Source: Dillenia suffruticosa
Taxonomy: Eukaryota; Streptophyta; Magnoliopsida; Dilleniales; Dilleniaceae
Reading direction: 5' to 3'
DNA length: 64,000 nucleotides
NCBI GenBank assembly: GCA_033439265.1
Contig: JAVTVX010000011.1
Location: 11,966,590 to 12,030,589, forward strand
Shown: positions 12,218-23,583 of the stretch, piece by piece
How positions within the stretch are numbered: position 1 is the stretch's first letter
Layout: every line of letters begins with the position of its first letter
The notes under the pieces: model-generated
Seen by the model: the letters and a program-made list of their open reading frames with translations, nothing else
What the model was told of the DNA's origin: nothing
Database searches by the model: none
Translations under genes and position numbers: made by a program

Positions 12218-15200
12218 ATCTCTTTTCTATTTTCCTCTTTATTCTTCACTCTCTTTCTTTCTACATTTCTCTTCCTTGTCAAGGGTAGGGTGAATTTAAA
12301 TGCTACAAAGCCACCTCCTTTTATAGTTGTGATCTTGCATGGTAAGTTTAGATCATGAGTGAAGATCATTCCAATTGTTGGATCAATGTTTAAACAAGCA
12401 CTAGACAATTTAAAAGTTTAAGACATGTGCGAAACTGTAGAGATGACACTTTAATGGTGGAGTTCTTACGTGAAGAAAGAAAATCAATGACGGAAAATGT
12501 AAAAAGTAATTGTTCAAGACACAACTAGTGTTTCACTTGGATTATGTCATTGTAAGGCTAGGATTCAAGTTTGTATTGATTGGTGATTAATGGATTGAAT
12601 AAATGATTAAGATCAAAGTACAAATTTTCACTTCAATCAAAGGCCGAGATTATTTTGTATTACTCATTTTCAAAATATGTTGAGCAAAACTAATTTTTTA
12701 GGATTTTATTTCTCAAAATACCAGTTATGTTTTCTTAAATATTTTTTGAAAGTTAGAATTATTATACTTAGCCTCCTCACAATTTCAAAATATCTTGTGT
12801 ATATAAGATTTTTAAAAGTCAAACAAATAAGGAAAAAATTAGGTTTTTATTTTCCATAATTTTTTCATTTTTCTATTATACTATAATTTAAAGAGAATTT
12901 CTTATGAGATGACATAGAGTCCATACAAATTTTTTTCATTTATTATTGGTTCATCTTCAAACCTTTATGTCAAATTTCTTTATATCTTTCTATTTTATAA
13001 AATTAAATTCTATTCATTAACCTATTTCGTTTTAACTTCTTTCATTTTCTTCTCTTTTTTTGTTTTTTTTTTCTTTTCATCTTCCTTTCTACTTTTTTTA
13101 TTTCTTTATTTCTTTCTTTTTTTGAAAGAATCTATCCTTTTTTTGGGGGGGATTTAAAAGATTTTAATATTGAGAGTGAGAAATAATTATATTTTTTCCT
13201 TAAATTTGTAAGATTTGTAAGTAACACCTTGACTTCTCATACTCTCATGAAGGATGTATTTACATGGAGATATTAGAACTTATATGATGAAAAATATTAT
13301 CAATAGATAAATCTATAATTTTAAATATTATATGTCAAATTATTAAAAAATTATAAATAATCAAATATGACAACTGAAAAAAAGAATACATGAATCTATA
13401 CTTTTTAGATCTCCTTTTAATGATTTCCAACGAGTATCGGTAACAAGATCTTGGTTTGGAAGCAGTCTTCCAGATATTTGTGTTCTCCCTAAATAATCTC
13501 TAACTGATGAGATATTAGGGATGGAATATTACACCAAATCCGGAGGCCACGACCATTATTTAAAAATAACCGTATTATCGTTTGATATCCTTATTTAAAC
13601 GAATCATCCAGATAGAGACTATCCTTTAGGTTTCTACATATATGGGAACACACCCTATCAGACACTCTAGCATCCAAAATTAACCTAAATTTTGGTAAAT
13701 CACTTACTCATTGACTCATATTATATGACAGTCTAAATACAGACAGAAAGAGAGACAGAGGGAGGCAGTGATGGATTCATCAAGGTGAGGGGGAGAGAGA
13801 GATGGTTCGTAGCAGATTTGGGTTTTTTCGTCAAGAGAGAGATGGATTTAGGATTTTTTGACAAGATTGGAGCTTTTGAAGGCAGATTTGGGTCGTCTAG
13901 GAGTTGGAGGGTAAGAGAAAGAGAGAGCGATAGATCACGAGAGGGTAGAGAGGAGAGATCGCACAAGAGAGGGGATAGAGAGAGAGGGCACACAAAGTGT
14001 AGGTATTCGAAGGGAGAGAGATAGAGAGAGGAGGGGAAGAGACTACTTACCTGATCGAGCAGTGTGAGGGAGTTGCTTCAATGATCGGACGAGGGATTTG
14101 GGTGAAGCGAGTAGTCAGAGAGAGTGAGAACAAGAGAGAGAATGAGAGAGACTGAGTAGTCATGATGACATTATCCGATTTTTTCGTCCACTCTGACCGG
14201 TTTGACATAATGACCCACTGACCCCTTATGTGCGACCGGTTCATACTTCGATCCTGGTTTCAAAACACTGGTTCTAACTCAAACTCTAAACCATAACTCA
14301 ATATTATTCCTACTAATTTAAGCACACCCAAGACACAAACACCCAAGACACAAAAATACGACATGGCAAGATGATTGGTCATATATATATGTATAATAAA
14401 AATTGATGCCAATTCAAGTAAAATGTTAGGGATTTAATCTATCAAAAAACATGTTACAACATCATTAAACAATTAGAAATCAAAGGGACATGAAAGTTTT
14501 AGCATTTGGAATGAGATTAAAGGTGAAACTTGGGAAACTCTTACCCCTATATTTGGCTGAAATTTTGAAGGAATAGAGGCCGGAAAGAATGCATTTTTTG
14601 CTAATGTTTGGCCACTCAATTCCTTTTTAAAAGCTCAAATCTTGTTGCCGAATGACACTTCTCGATTATAGAATAAAACAAAATCAAATGAGGGAGAGAG
14701 AATGAGCGAGACTCGGAATATCAAAGAATGAGAAAGAGACTCACGGATATAGAGAGAGAATCTAAAAGTGAGTGAAATTGAAACTCAGACCGAAAAGAGC
14801 GAGAGTGTGAGAACTTGGATTTAGAAAACCTTAAAAAGCCCTCTTCTTGTATTCAATCTCATTTCTATGTATTAATTCATAGTTTGTATGCTTTATTTGT
14901 GACGATGCCCATGTAATGATATAATGTACATGTAAAATTTAGTCATGGATTTTGATAGTAATCTAGATTTTGACTTTTTGGTTGACCTAACAAGTTTTAA
15001 GTAAACCAATAAAACCAAAGGCAAAATAAAGGTTATTTTAATAAAAGAAAAGTAAAATAAAGTTTAAAAGGAAAATCATGAAAGTTAGAATGGTTAAGGA
15101 TCATGGCTAAGAGGTTAAAAAAAGTCATTTTTTTAAAATTCCACTCAAAATGCTGAAAAATATTCTTTGAGTATTTATAAGTTTATAAATGCCTTTTTAT

Positions 15201-17533
15201 TGAGAAATACATATTTTTGGTCTTATGCATTTTATGGTCCTTCCTTTGCACTTTTGAAATATCCAAATAAGGTCATAGTGGTAGGCCTTATCGATCCAAA
15301 TTTTGCATCACTCATGGTTTATTCCTAAAAAAAATGAAAATGGAGAAATGAGATTTGGGTTTGAAGACCACCTCCCCCACTCTCTTTTCTGTTGTCCTGC
15401 AACCCTGTCTCTCTTGCTGCTTTTCTCTTAGCTTTCTCTCTCTTTCCCCAAACATGATAAAACACAGCCTTGACCAATCTCTGTATATAAATCTCAGTCT
15501 CTTCTCTCTCTTTGAGCTGTAGGTTCTTTCTCTTTGTAACAGTCTCAAATGCTCTCTCACCTACAATTAAGGTTCTCTCTAAGTCTCAATTCTCTCTCTC
15601 TCTCTCTGTGTCAAAGCTCTCCCTCTTAGTCCATGCGCATTAGATGTTCATTCCCACTCTCAAAACACAGGAACTCTCTTTCTCTCTCTTTCCTTCTTTC
15701 TTCCTTTCTCTCTCTCTCTTTTAGTAAGTTCTTACTTTCCTTTATATTTTCACTCTCCAATAGCCCGCAAATCTCTCTACTGTCTTTGCAGCTATTTAGT
15801 AAAATGTTTTTGGCAAGAACAATGAGTTTAGGTTGAAAGGCTTTGAATGTCAAGTGTAAAAGGCAAGTATTATGCATACTCATGTGTTTTTTCTTTTGAT
15901 ATCATGGTATCCTAGAAGATTTCCTATGATTGGTCTATGTTAGAATCACTTAAACTTGAAAATATGCACTAAACCACTAGGATCTAGGGTGAATTGGTTT
16001 TTAAATTTTGAACTATACACAACTCCTAAAGCGGTTAAGATAAACTATGTAAATAATGATCTTACACTAAAACCCTTAGGTTTTTGGTGGTTTGGCCCTA
16101 GTAATGACAAGTCAAATATAAACTTGACCTTTGATGAACCGGGCATGATTTCACATTCCTAAGTGTATGTTTTTTTCTTTTAATTGAGACTTTTGAGATT
16201 AATGTTGTAATTATGATACAATGAAACCATAGATGAGGCTAAATTATAAAAATTAAAACAAAATTAAAAAAAAAAACCATACCTTAAGGCACTCTCCTTA
16301 AGAGGCTGATTGTTTGTTATTATATTACTCCAAGTAACGCCCTTGAATTGGATTCAGTTTCCTCTAGATCAACCACTATGTCCTTATAAAGTAATGGGGA
16401 AAGAAAGTTTCACTTAGGAAAAGTCTTTTATGATGCCTAAAAATGATATCTTGAGGTTAAAGTTATAATTCCCCTTCCCCTAGCTTTTATATTGATGTCT
16501 TGATACATCCTACAATTATATATCATATTCCCATGACAGATAGTGTTGTATGTTTATAACTAACCTTTTAAGGGGGTCTTAGCGCGAGATATGTGAAATT
16601 TTGACCCATTAGTGCTCTTAATGCTATGTTCATATGAAATTATGAATCCTTTGACTTTTGATAATATGTTCAAGGGTTGATACTCCAAGTAATTTTAAGA
16701 AAAGATTAAAGAAAAAATGGGTTGATACTCTATGTAACATAAGAAAGCTAAAGAAAAGGACTATGCATGATTTAAAATGCCAATAAACCTTGTTCCCAGC
16801 GGATGAAACAAATGGGTTTTTGTCTCTTACTAGATCAATAACAGCAAACGAAAAAATCACTTCTTTGGTTGAGATTCCATTTACCCACCAGAGGACCATA
16901 TGTTTGCTTATCAATCTCTACCCACTATTGGTGAACTCTGCCTAAAGTCAGAGACTGCTATATATACAAAGTTAAATAAAGTAAAATACAAGTAATAAAA
17001 AGTTAAATGAATAGTAATGAAAAGTTGAAGTTCAGATGATAGATAAGAAAATTGATCGTTACCTTTAGCCCTACTAAAAGATGGGGTATCCTATGTGACT
17101 TGTTTGAATAGAAAGTTTAGTCAACTTTTTAAGCAAAGGACAAGTAAAGAAAATATGTAAGAAATGACAAGTTTGGAGTACAATGACAGCTCCTTTCCCT
17201 AGGGAAGCTTAGGTTAAATACCTTAACTCTTGGGCATGCTCATTGTACTAGATACTTAAGCGATGAGGTATTCAAACTAATCAAGCTCCCTTCATTTTCT
17301 TTTCCTATTCCTATTGTATATTTACTTATATATATATGTTTATGTCCAATTGACAATGATAAGAATTGGATTATAATTGTCATTCAAAAATTATATTTCC
17401 AAAATAATGACAACCTTACATAATGTGAATGTTATGTATACTTCTATTTCCCTTTTCCCTCGAGATTATTAGCTCAACTGCTAGTTGACTAACCAAAACT
17501 TAACATTTCAAGTGCATCGGGAGCCAAGCAAGG
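12218..17533. other. Intergenic AT-rich region with GA/CT-rich patches
   Basis: No gene is recognised. Purine-rich (gagaga) stretches lie at about 13739-14160 and 14690-14810, and pyrimidine-rich (ctctct) stretches at about 15410-15740. The rest is AT-rich. The short open frames across these patches have low-complexity composition and no family resemblance I can name. I saw no terminal repeats that would define a transposon. Confidence 0.6.
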
Positions 17534-18000
17534 ATATTTGGATAGCAATAGTGTATTGTTTCTTTTTTTTTTTGAGTTTGTTAATCTAAATAATGTATTT
17601 GAACTGATGTACATGTAATAATTGAACTTTGTGTTGTTCCTTCTTGGCTTTAGTTTGTGTTGGAGCTAAATGCCCTTATGAGTGCTTATGATTTAAGTTC
17701 GGAATGATGCATCGATTAAAGTTGAAGTTGTCATGGCAAGGGTTACCACTTTTATATTTATACATATTGGACCACAGTAGTGACAAATATGATTAGTAGT
17801 TAAAATAGTTATGGTTATTTTTGGTATTATGTATACTATCTTCTCGTATATTCACACACGTGGATGACGATTTAAAAATCACTATCTTGGGTGTTATTTG
17901 TTTTATAATGATTTAGTTTCCACTTTCGCATATGTTCTACCTCTTTTAATGGGGGTGGGATACTCGAATAACAAGTCATCACAGATATAGTTTTGATTGA
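17534..18000. repeat. Segmental duplication, copy A
   Basis: A non-coding segment that is repeated, diverged, at 18444-19009 plus 22522-22690. Shared landmarks in order: gatagcaatagt; ttagtttgtgttgg followed by a similar stretch with tttatatttat; and cacacacgtggatgacgat followed by aaaaatcactatct, ttcgcatatgtt and caagtcatcacagat. A GA-rich spacer (18000-18440) separates the copies, so the period is about 0.9 kb. No coding sequence is seen. Confidence 0.75.
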
Positions 18001-18443
18001 GATTGTTATACCCTTCAACTATCATTGTCGATCCAACAATGGCGATAGCCGATGGGAGGAGAGGGATAGCATTGAGAGAGAAGAGAAGAAAGAGATCGAG
18101 ACTTGAGATTGTGAGAGGAAGAGAGAGCTTTGCACTCAAGTGTGCTCCATGGCCAGATATCATTGCTGACATCTTCAGTAGCTCAAGGTGAGGATGACGA
18201 AGAGAGAAGAGGGTGTGACTAAGACCGAGAGGAGAGAGACTGAGGTTGAGAGAGGGTGGAGGAGAGAGAGAGATAAATATATTAAGGGATATGAAGGGTT
18301 TGCCAACACTTGAGAGTCCATTCGACCACGGATGGCGACCCGATGATGCTTGTGGCCACTGTGGTGGCAGTAAGCGAGGGAGAAAGGGGAGGAAGAGAAA
18401 AGGAAAGGGAGGAGAAGAGATGGAGCCAAGGAGGAGATTCAGA
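18000..18443. repeat. Purine-rich spacer between the duplicated segments
   Basis: Plus-strand GA-rich low-complexity sequence (gagagagaag-type). It is not matched in copy B and no gene is recognised. Short ORFs on either strand are compositional. Confidence 0.6.
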
Positions 18444-19009
18444 TAGCAATAGTAGATTCCATGCTTAGGGATACTATATAGTTCACTCGCTTTTAGTTTT
18501 TAACCCAATTTATATTGAATTTCTTGAATTAGTTTTTCCTAAATATTGTATAGTGTTGATATATATGTATATATTGCATTTTCCTCATTTGCTTTGGTTT
18601 GTGTTGGGGCTAGATGCTCATGTTAATACTTAAGCATGTTTTAGTGTATAAGTTAAAGTATAGTTCATAAGTTTTAGCATGATGAGATTTGTCGGTTTTA
18701 TATTTATGCTTGTTGCGTCACATTAGTGGCAAATATAATAAGTGTATAAGTGTTTGTGATGGTTAAGTTTTATATCTTGTATGATCTATTGTTGGGCTAG
18801 TCAGGAGGGCAATTGTGGCCGGCTGTTGTCATGATATTAAAATGTTATAGGTTTAAATTATCTATGATAACCCTGAGTGCTGACTTAACCAATTTGCACG
18901 GAGGCAACTCTTTTCAATTTTTTGAAAAATTTAGTTAAAGTAAAAAATTAAACTTTTTTATCTTTTTCTCTCGGTGTTTTCACACACCCATGTTTTCACA
19001 CACATGGAT
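18444..19009. repeat. Segmental duplication, copy B, left half (interrupted)
   Basis: Left part of the second copy of the 17534-18000 segment. It ends at cacacacatggat, where the LTR at 19010-22516 is inserted. The matching right half resumes at 22522. Confidence 0.75.
19005..19009. repeat. Target-site duplication, left
   Basis: Sequence tggat, identical to 22517-22521 on the other side of the solo LTR. Confidence 0.85.
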
Positions 19010-21414
19010 TGTCATGCCCCGAACCGGGGTCATGAGCAGCCGCCCATTGTCCTGGTTTGCCGGTTATATTTTTACAGAAATTCAGACAGAATCTCCCCAT
19101 ATTTTGGAGGTCTCCCATGTGTAATTTACCCTATAATATTTACAACCATCCTGTCAATTTAATAAAAGGGTCATCCTGCCCTCACAACCATTAACAAACC
19201 CACAGCCGACAACCAGGACAACATAAGACTATAGAAATTTCTAATAGTTTTAGCCACAAACCTCTACTATCATGTTGAATCAAAGCATGAACAGCCACCA
19301 CACCGAGCGGAGCTAAATGTTTAAACACATGTACAATAAATTCCCAAGTTAACATTTTAAATATATATAGGTGCCTCAATGCAAGTGAACCGAGTCAATA
19401 TGAGAATTTCTCGAATAAATGTCAATAATTATACATTCATCCCAGAAAATAAATAGATAAGTACATTGATCAAACTAAAATCTCCAATAATTGTAGTGGA
19501 AGATATGGTAATATCCATATCCAAGTCCAGTACTGTCAAATCCACGTCACAAATATGAAATCACAAAATTTTTCTTCAGTCCAAGACTAATCCTGTGGGA
19601 AAGAAAGTAAGGGGTGAGTATCTATGAGAGAATACTCAACAAGTGAGGGGATTGATATCGTGCTATCAATATCGTGGGTGAATTTGGAGTGTCAAAACAT
19701 GTAATATAATATCGAGTGTGTGAAAATAACGTATTGTTTCAGAATAAAGCATATCTCAAGGCACACATCAGAAAATAATATATGCATCCATCCATGTATC
19801 AAGTCACACATGTAGAGCTGGCCGAACAAATAATCCCGGCAATGGTCTAGCTCGATCAAGGACGGGCGCATTGGGGGTTTTCAATATGCAAATATCAAAT
19901 AATGGTTCTCTATCCCGATGTTGGTCACAGACTATTCCAACTAATTTGTAGATAATAATAATAATACATATATATAGTCGGCCGTGTATGGTGTCCCACC
20001 CGGTACTAGACAGAGGTAAACTCACATTCTCTCCAATGAGGGTCAATCTGGGACACCTATACACATGATAATCTGACAGATACATCCTGCCGAAGCGTAT
20101 CTGGGCACAAGGGGTGCCTATACCAAATGTCATTCGTTACTACGAAATGCTATAGGAAGTATATCACCATATCACTAAGTCGGCCGGGTACGTAACCCCA
20201 TACATTATATCATCACGTTGGCCGGGTATAGCCCCATGCATCGTAACATAACGTCGACCGGGCGCATATAGCCCAAATAGTATATATAAATCTATTTAAA
20301 ACTACGTATCAATATAGTAGAAGTATTAAAATATGTCAATATGTTAAAAAGAATGGCACAGTATCCGGTTATCAAAGTTATTGATGCAAATCAATAAAAT
20401 CAACAGTTAAGACACTCCAATGGTTATAAAAATATGTCTATCAAAATCTAAAAATTTAGTTTTCACACGTATAGAAATCATGTAGTTTGAAAATCGGTAA
20501 AACATGATTTATCAATCAATAGTAGATGTCAAATTCCTACTCATTTTATAGGGAGGGTTGTCACTCCCTATTTTCAAAATAAATCTAATCTGACTTCTCG
20601 AGTCTCCAAAAAGATCAACCTAATCAGATCATTATAATTTAACATCAAATTTTCAAGTATTATTGGGTTTATCCATTTTCCCTAAATTTGTACAAATCTT
20701 AACTCTTCAATTTATGAATACACTCTAATGTCTAGTTGCATTTCATTTATAAACAATTAACGTACTTTTAAATCAAGTCAAATACAACTTTAAAACCACT
20801 CAAGGTCGGAAATAAACTTTAAAATAAATAATTTTTCTATAAGATGAAAAATCATTAAAAAATCATACACTTTTCGATTTCCATCCAAATGTTTCAAACC
20901 ATATGTCATTTTCAAGGTATAGGAGTCTATTTTCATAATACGGAAATCGTATTTAAATTGTTTATGAGCAGAACAATTTATAATGAGAAAGGCTGCATCA
21001 ACCCTTGAACTCAAATCTCAATTTCCGACTATTTTCATGCATAGGTCAATTTAAACTCTAAGGGAAACTATTCAAATCAACTTAATTTGATTCTATCATC
21101 ATAAACAGTCCCATTTCATATAAATTCCTACACTTAACATAATAAATCGCATATAATGTCCAAAAATGTATTCATTTTGAATCTAGTTTACATTCTAACA
21201 TATACAAGACTTCTTATCATAAATTTATACTAAATTCAATAACCAAATCGAATGGATCTGAAATCCCTCACCTAGGGCTTTCTCGGAGCGCAGACCTTCG
21301 TTCGAATGTCTCCTAGATCACTTCAAACTCTGAAACGCTTCTTATCAAGATAAGATTTATTAGTTAGATCATAAACACTTAGATCAGAATCAAAACCCTA
21401 AATCAGTTACCTGC

Positions 21415-22140
21415 GTAGAGGTTCGTGGGTTGTCACGGGCTCACGAGCCGTCGCGGGCTACAGCAGGCTCGCGGGTTCGTGGGTCAGCAGGCTAGCGGGC
21501 CTGCGGGCCGCAGTGGGCTTCGCGGGCTGTAGTGGGCTAGCGGGCTAGCGGGCTCGCGGGTCAGCATGCTAGCGGGCTTGCGGGCTTGCGGGCCGTAATG
21601 GCTTCGCGGGCCGCAGGGGGTTCGTAGGCTGCACGCTAATGGGCTGGTGCGCGCTCGTGCGCAAGCGTGCTCGCGGGCAGGCGCACGCTTGCGGGTTGGC
21701 TCGTGAAGGCCGGTACGCACTTGCGGGCTGGCTCGGGCTCGCGCGCTGAGGCGCGCACTTGCTGGCTGGCTCACGCTCGCGTGCTGAGGCTTGCTTTCGC
21801 GAGAGGGTCGCGCGCTATGTTCGCGCTCGGGACTGAGCCGCGCGCAGACGGAGGCGTACGGTGTTCGCGCGGGGAGGATCGCGCCGGGTGGATCGCACAA
21901 GGGCGTACTCGGCTCGCGCCGAGGAGATCGTGTGGTGGCGGAAGGAGTTGCAATCGGGCTCGCGGAAGGTCGGTGCTCGCGGGAGGAAGGAGCAGTGGCG
22001 GTGAAGTGAGTGGCGACGATGGGTGGTGAGTTCGGGCGAAGCCGGAGAGAGAGAGAGAGGAAGATGAAGAGACGCGAGAGGAGGAGATTAGGGCTAAAAG
22101 CCCTAATCCCATTCGGGGGAGGTTCTGCGTTTTGGGCCAA
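21415..22140. other. CpG-rich degenerate tandem block inside the solo LTR
   Basis: A GC- and CpG-rich island in otherwise AT-rich DNA. The left part (about 21430-21660) is a degenerate short tandem built on gcgggctagcgggctcgc-like units. A 218-codon minus-strand frame (21484-22140) is open across the block. Its product is rich in Ala, Arg, Pro and Ser and resembles no family I know. Because several other frames across the block are also open, I treat it as compositional. Immediately upstream on the minus strand is a TATATA-rich stretch (22166-22200). Confidence 0.6.
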
Positions 22141-22342
22141 AACGCAACGCTTCCCCCCTGTTTTTTTTTTATATAATTATATATATATGTATGTATGTAT
22201 ATAATTTCACACCCATATTTCGCTAGAACGTGAATTTCATAAAACGCAACGCTTCCCCCTATTTTTTTTATATAATTATATATATATGTATGTATGTATA
22301 TAATTTCACACCCATATTTCGCTAGAACGTGAATTTCATAAA
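22141..22342. repeat. 102-bp tandem duplication inside the solo LTR
   Basis: Two nearly identical adjacent units starting aacgcaacgcttcccc, at 22141 and 22243. Each contains a tatataattatatatatat stretch and an atatttcgctagaacg segment. The high identity suggests a recent duplication after LTR divergence. Confidence 0.9.
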
Positions 22343-22516
22343 AATGAGATTTATTATGATTGCGAACATGGAAACTTAAAATATACCTAAAAATTTAAAT
22401 TAAATACCCCAAAATCAAAAATCAATATAAATATTTCTCTATATATATGTATATATATATATATATATATTTCAAAGTTAGTACACTTGTACGGATATCG
22501 AAATATCGGTGTTACA

Positions 22517-22521
22517 TGGAT
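22517..22521. repeat. Target-site duplication, right
   Basis: Sequence tggat, identical to 19005-19009. Confidence 0.85.
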
Positions 22522-22690
22522 GGTGATCCAAAAATCACTATCTCAGGTGTTAGATGTTTTGTAATAACTTAGTTTCTATTTTCGCATATGTTTTACCTTT
22601 TTTGTTAGGAAATGTGCCACTCAAATGTCAAGTCATCACAGATGGATTTGATTTTGATATACTTGTAACCCTAATTTTGTTCTTATGATC
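22522..22690. repeat. Segmental duplication, copy B, right half
   Basis: Continues copy B after the solo LTR: ggtgatccaaaaatcacta, ttcgcatatgtt and caagtcatcacagat align with 17864-17985. The similarity fades near 22690. From there to 23095 is AT-rich sequence with nothing recognised. Confidence 0.75.
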
Positions 22691-23095
22691 TTGCTCGTTG
22701 CATTAAAATGATTTTTGATCTATTATCTTAATAGATGTTTTTTTTTTCACTACTGTTATTCGATTCAATTTTTATTCAATTAATCTAATTCGAATAATGT
22801 AGAACTTATTTTAGACATTGTCTCTTCCAAATCATTTTTCGTCATTTTCAAAATTTAAATTTAAGACTTTTAATTAAAAAAATAGAATGTCTGATCATTC
22901 AATATTTGAATATAAAGAGATTTGGCATTATCTTAATAGACGTGCCACAACTAATTTATATTTGTTGCATAGCTTGTACTTGAGCTAATTCATTTCTTTT
23001 TCTTCCGGATCTTGTGAGATACGAACAGATAGAGTAGACGAGTAGCGTTTATGTGCCTAGAGGCAGGGACATATCGCGAAGCATTGATGTACCTA

Positions 23096-23575
23096 TGTTG
23101 GATTTTTAAGATTCTCATGCAGCGGAAGTATACAATAATTTTCGGAAAATAAAATAGATCGGGTTTAGGGTACCTCAATTCATAGAATCTTCAAGCGGCA
23201 CTTTCCTTGATCCGATTTCGCGGTCGGGATGGTGATCACGAGGTTAGTCGAATCACCATCACAGTGTCACAACGCCACAACCCTCTACATCCGGTGATTT
23301 GCTTGACGATGGGAGATTTTCCTACGCGAAAATCTCCATCCCTCACTCTATTTTCTCTCTCTAGAGAAGTGTGCGAAACCCTAGCCATGGTCTCCTTTAC
23401 ATGGTTACTATTCACGTGGGGCAAGGAAGGAGAAGACACTCTTATTCACATGGTATCTATTTGGCTCAATTAGGTTTAATTGGGGAGTTACCCATTTGGT
23501 GGTTATTGGTGATTAAGGATAGGAGTTACCCCATTCCTTAATTACTCAAATGCCCATAATGGGCATATTCCTACA
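23096..23575 (-). repeat. Copia 3' LTR (left copy)
   Basis: 480 bp, plus-strand ends tgttggattttt...attcctaca. On the coding strand it runs TGTAGGAAT...AATCCAACA. It differs from the right copy at 11 positions by eye. Confidence 0.95.
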
Positions 23576-23583
23576 TCTCCCAC

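Larger units (their letters stand above)
19010..22516 (-). mobile_element. Solo LTR, Ty3/gypsy (Tekay/Del-like) candidate
   Basis: A 3507-bp element bounded by TG...CA: it begins tgtcatgccccgaacc and ends ggtgttaca. The perfect 5-bp target duplication tggat occurs at 19005-19009 and 22517-22521. Removing the element restores a continuous copy of the duplicated segment at 17846-17945, which independently confirms the borders. Read on the minus strand it starts TGTAACACC and ends GGGGCATGACA, a pattern I associate with long chromovirus (Tekay/Del) LTRs. No gag, pol, primer-binding site or polypurine tract is seen inside, so it is called a solo LTR. Short gypsy-LTR-like motifs (ggccgggta) recur near 20182-20260. 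It contains a CpG-rich block and a 102-bp tandem duplication. Lineage assignment is inference. Confidence 0.72.

Noticed and set aside
12032-12408. Open frames of about 100 aa on both strands across the CT/TA repeat
   Set aside because: Translations are dominated by Ser-Leu or Arg-Glu repeats from the microsatellite; no gene structure.
23207-23473. 88-aa frame found twice (also at 29682-29948)
   Set aside because: It is LTR sequence, duplicated because the element has two LTRs.
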